NCBI RefSeq assembly: GCF_901933205.1
Contig: NC_044572.1
Location: forward strand, 26,498,501 to 26,562,500
Origin: Camarhynchus parvulus
Taxonomy: Eukaryota; Chordata; Aves; Passeriformes; Thraupidae
Direction: 5' to 3'
DNA length: 64,000 nucleotides
Shown: one piece after another, positions 61,155-64,000 of the stretch
Numbering within the stretch: position 1 is the stretch's first letter
Layout: each line of letters opens with the position of its first letter
Position numbers and translations under genes: made by a program
Notes under the pieces: generated by a model
What the model was told of the DNA's origin: nothing
What the model saw: the letters and a program-made list of their open reading frames with translations, nothing else
Databases searched by the model: none

Positions 61155-62878
61155 CAAACTGGATAGTTAGCAAAGGCTTCTTCCTCAGAATACCGTGGAA
61201 ACACAACTTGAACGGAGACTGAAAGCATTGATGAGAGAAAAAAATTGTCAGAGAGTGCTAAATACCAGATACAGTCTTTGATTCAGGAGGACCCCAATTC
61301 ACAAAACTTTTGAAACTAGGAGATCTTAGGAGACCCCTATGGTGTTCACATAATCTTCACTCACCTTCTGTTGCTGGAAACAAGGTAAGAACAGACCTTG
61401 ACTTAAAATCAAAATTCAGTTCTTTATTTCTCATGATTTGTCATGTATAATGAAGAAAAGCTGTGCATGCATAGGCCTATATAAATTTTAATTATTTATA
61501 GTTTTTACTACAGTTACATTTTCTACTTGGAATGCAAAACCTCATGAACTGATTCCTGCTATTGAGCTGACACCTATGAGCTGACTATAGAAGAAACAGG
61601 TGCAATGCACAGAAGGAGGGACCAAGGTTTGATTTGCTGTGATTACTTACGGTTCAGAGCTATATTTACAATGTTTTTACCAGCAATTAATTTGCCTGGC
61701 TGCAGCTGCCTGTCCTAGACACACACACCACGCATGTGTGCAGAGAGCACCGGTTGTCTGAGGATCTTGTGTCTGCACTGCATGAAGGGTGCTCACAGGG
61801 TGCCCTGGTTTATACCATATCTATTCCATCATAAAAGAAAAACTTCAGGCATGTCAGCATTACACTCAAATCTACAGTGTATCACTTCAAGTATAGAGAC
61901 TCTGTAAACACTTAGAAGTACCTCTGCAGAGTTGCCCCTGTAGACATATTCTATGCCACTTGTGACAGGTTCATGGCAAAGAGAAAGGAAAGCCAAATAG
62001 GAGAGGAAATTCAAACCAGTATTAATCATTATTAATCAAATGGTGTTATAGGAAATAGGGAAGCAATGTGTGATGGAAGCATTTTGAAGTGATGAAAGCA
62101 TGTTGACAACAAAGTGCCTTCTGAGCTCCACTCAGGGGAAGTGGTTATTCAAAACAGCAAATAGGGTAAAACAGCAGCTTGGAAGAGAATCTGGGAAGCC
62201 TCTCAATGTGTGAAGCAGTATGAAAAAAAGGAAAGGTAGATTTATGTAAGGAGACATTTATGTGTCTAATGAAGAAGAAGTAAATTGGTAAATACTGGGC
62301 AACAACTACATAGAAGAACTGGTAGGTTTGATAGGATGAAGTATATGATTAGAGCCTATATAGGCTGTTTACAGAATGAATTGCAGTGAGAAGCAATGTG
62401 AGACTATGTACACCTGTAAATTAAATGTGTCTGGGACTGAGCTTTTGCAATGAGACCAACAAACTGTGTCCATACCAATAAATGTACTTTCTACAAGAAG
62501 GTAGTCTCATACAAATTAACCAGAGGATTTAATATTATGTTCATGGCTCACCTTAACTTGAGAGCAGTGCTCTGAAATTTGCTAATACAGTCCCATTTGG
62601 CCTGGATGGAATCTGGGCAAGAATTATTATAAAAATATATGTATAAGCAAAAGAGAGTTTCAGTGCTCAGGAATGTCCCCATGCCTAGGTCTGTACCCCA
62701 GTAGCCTTTAATTTATTAGCAAAGATAAAGCTGGAGGGTAAGAAGATAGACTAATGGGTAATAGCTGTGATGTGACCAACAAGAAGACTGCAGTTTTAGT
62801 AGAAGAAATTGCTAGAAGTGGAAATGCAAAACACATTTTTAGAGCATAAAAACCTGAGGAAAAAGAAATAGGAAGAAT

Positions 62879-62912
62879 AAATATTAGCACAAGATAAAAT
62901 GTGCTAATATTT
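62879..62912. repeat. Perfect inverted repeat, 12-bp arms, 10-nt loop
   Basis: AAATATTAGCAC (62879-62890) and GTGCTAATATTT (62901-62912) are exact reverse complements around AAGATAAAAT. It is smaller than the other two inverted repeats, and chance is a more serious alternative in A+T-rich DNA. Confidence 0.9.
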
Positions 62913-64000
62913 CTGAAAGGCTTTATTTCTATTTTTTATAACTGATGGTGGAAAAGTGAAAATGATGGATCTTAAACACTTGAGACTTACGTATATAGAC
63001 AGACACCTAGAAGAATATGGAAGAAGACAATGATAGAAAGATGGATTAAACTATTTAAGTTAAAACCCCTTTAGGACAGATATGTGATGCAAGTGAATTA
63101 TATATTATAGAAAGTCATAAAAAGCTGGGATGTGGAACTCTGATTTTTCAAAACATGGCAAGATTATCTGTAAAATTAGAGTTGGAATAAAAGAGTGCCT
63201 TGCCTGGCATGTATAAGGCCATGAATTATACAGGAGACAACAGACATGAGAAGTAAAAAAGGTGGAGACTTGAGATGTCTGGATTTTGCTGGAAATGTAG
63301 CCTTTATACAGAGGGCACCAGGATCACAGTTAGCCTCTCACACTTGAAAGGGTTTTTCCTCAAAAAGGAAATTCATGTGTACTTGAAATCAAGGGTTACT
63401 TGTCCAGCTGGGGATACAATAGAATTCTGAACTATGCTTTCTCTTTTAATAAGGACAGAGGTGAAATTACCACTTGAAAGTTCATATATTTGCACTGGTA
63501 TTCCTATAACTCTTCACTGAAAACAAAACAGACAATATCCTTGCCATATTTAGATACACTGTTGGCCATACACAGAAAAAATGCAAGGAGAGTAACAGGT
63601 GAATGCACACTCAGAAGGTGGTACAGCTGTATATTTCATGTCTGAAACAGGGTCACATCAAACTCTTCAATCTTCCTGTGAAATATTAATTAAAATAATT
63701 GTGAAAAGCAGTACACTGAAGGACTGTGCTTTTAGAATGCTTTCGGAAAACAAATGTAATGACCTCCTACTAAATTACTCCTTTTGTTTCAATTAGAAAT
63801 GTTTTTCTGTATTTTGCTAAATTGATGAATTCACAATATTTACAGTTATCAGTTCAAACTCGGGAGGAGGCTCTATTGCTCCTAATGTTGTGGTGATTTG
63901 AGGAGACTGGCTCTGAATATTGGCTCTGGACTCTTCTCAGCCAGGCTATAGCTTTCATCCAAGACATTTAGAAAGTACAAATCTGCACAGTCATTCACTT

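Larger units (their letters stand above)
60106..64000. other. Single-copy DNA, no gene seen
   Basis: 60190-60500 is C/T-rich (CTTCCTCTCTC, CTTCTCCTTCTTCTGACTGC) and may be a decayed retroelement remnant; no family could be assigned. The remainder is A+T-rich, with a purine-rich plus strand from about 62040 to 63300. A 16-bp tandem duplication and a 12-bp-arm inverted repeat are listed separately. Confidence 0.45.

Noticed and set aside
1..64000. CRISPR arrays, operons, phage or plasmid genes
   Set aside because: No spaced direct repeats and no prokaryotic gene organisation; repeats are of vertebrate type throughout.

Overview
The window looks like bird nuclear DNA, most likely from a songbird (passerine). 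The evidence is the transposon content: five blocks holding six fragments of the avian LINE CR1, two related ~385-bp class-II-type (ERVK-like) LTRs, an avian ERVL-type LTR and a second degraded LTR-like fragment. The remainder is A+T-rich single-copy DNA. There is no sign of bacterial or plasmid organisation: no operons, no ribosome binding sites and no long ORFs. I could not identify any host protein-coding exon, tRNA, rRNA or known ncRNA gene. The window reads as intergenic DNA or the inside of a very large intron.

Layout. 1-2955: repeat-poor DNA. 2956-4073: a CR1 fragment in minus orientation, broken by a solo LTR. 4074-14378: repeat-poor DNA with a perfect 22-bp-arm inverted repeat at 8885-8933. 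14379-15743: two CR1 fragments head-to-tail on the minus strand; the second keeps a nearly intact C-terminal reverse-transcriptase frame with one nonsense codon. 15744-21149: single-copy DNA with a candidate conserved noncoding element near 18.7-19.06 kb. 21150-21556: CR1, plus strand. 21557-37237: long single-copy stretch with a (CA)30 microsatellite, candidate regulatory elements (best at 31.85-32.29 kb) and a few unexplained GC-richer islands. 37238-37642: a complete solo LTR flanked by a perfect 6-bp target-site duplication. 37643-44494: single-copy DNA. 44495-45212: CR1, plus strand. 48711-49520: CR1, minus strand. 54181-54331: microsatellite cluster. 56580-56830: degraded LTR-like fragment. 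59647-60063: ERVL-type LTR, disrupted at a perfect 21-bp-arm inverted repeat. The rest is single-copy DNA.

No genes act together here. The informative content is transposon history (a nested insertion, a dated TSD, CR1 decay), DNA structure (three short perfect inverted repeats and several 11-20 bp tandem duplications that look like replication-slippage or template-switch events) and a few stretches whose motif content suggests developmental enhancers. I found no convincing evidence of a new biological system. The most checkable leads are the solo LTR pair with its shared inverted CCAAT-box arrangement, the perfect inverted repeats, and the candidate conserved elements.
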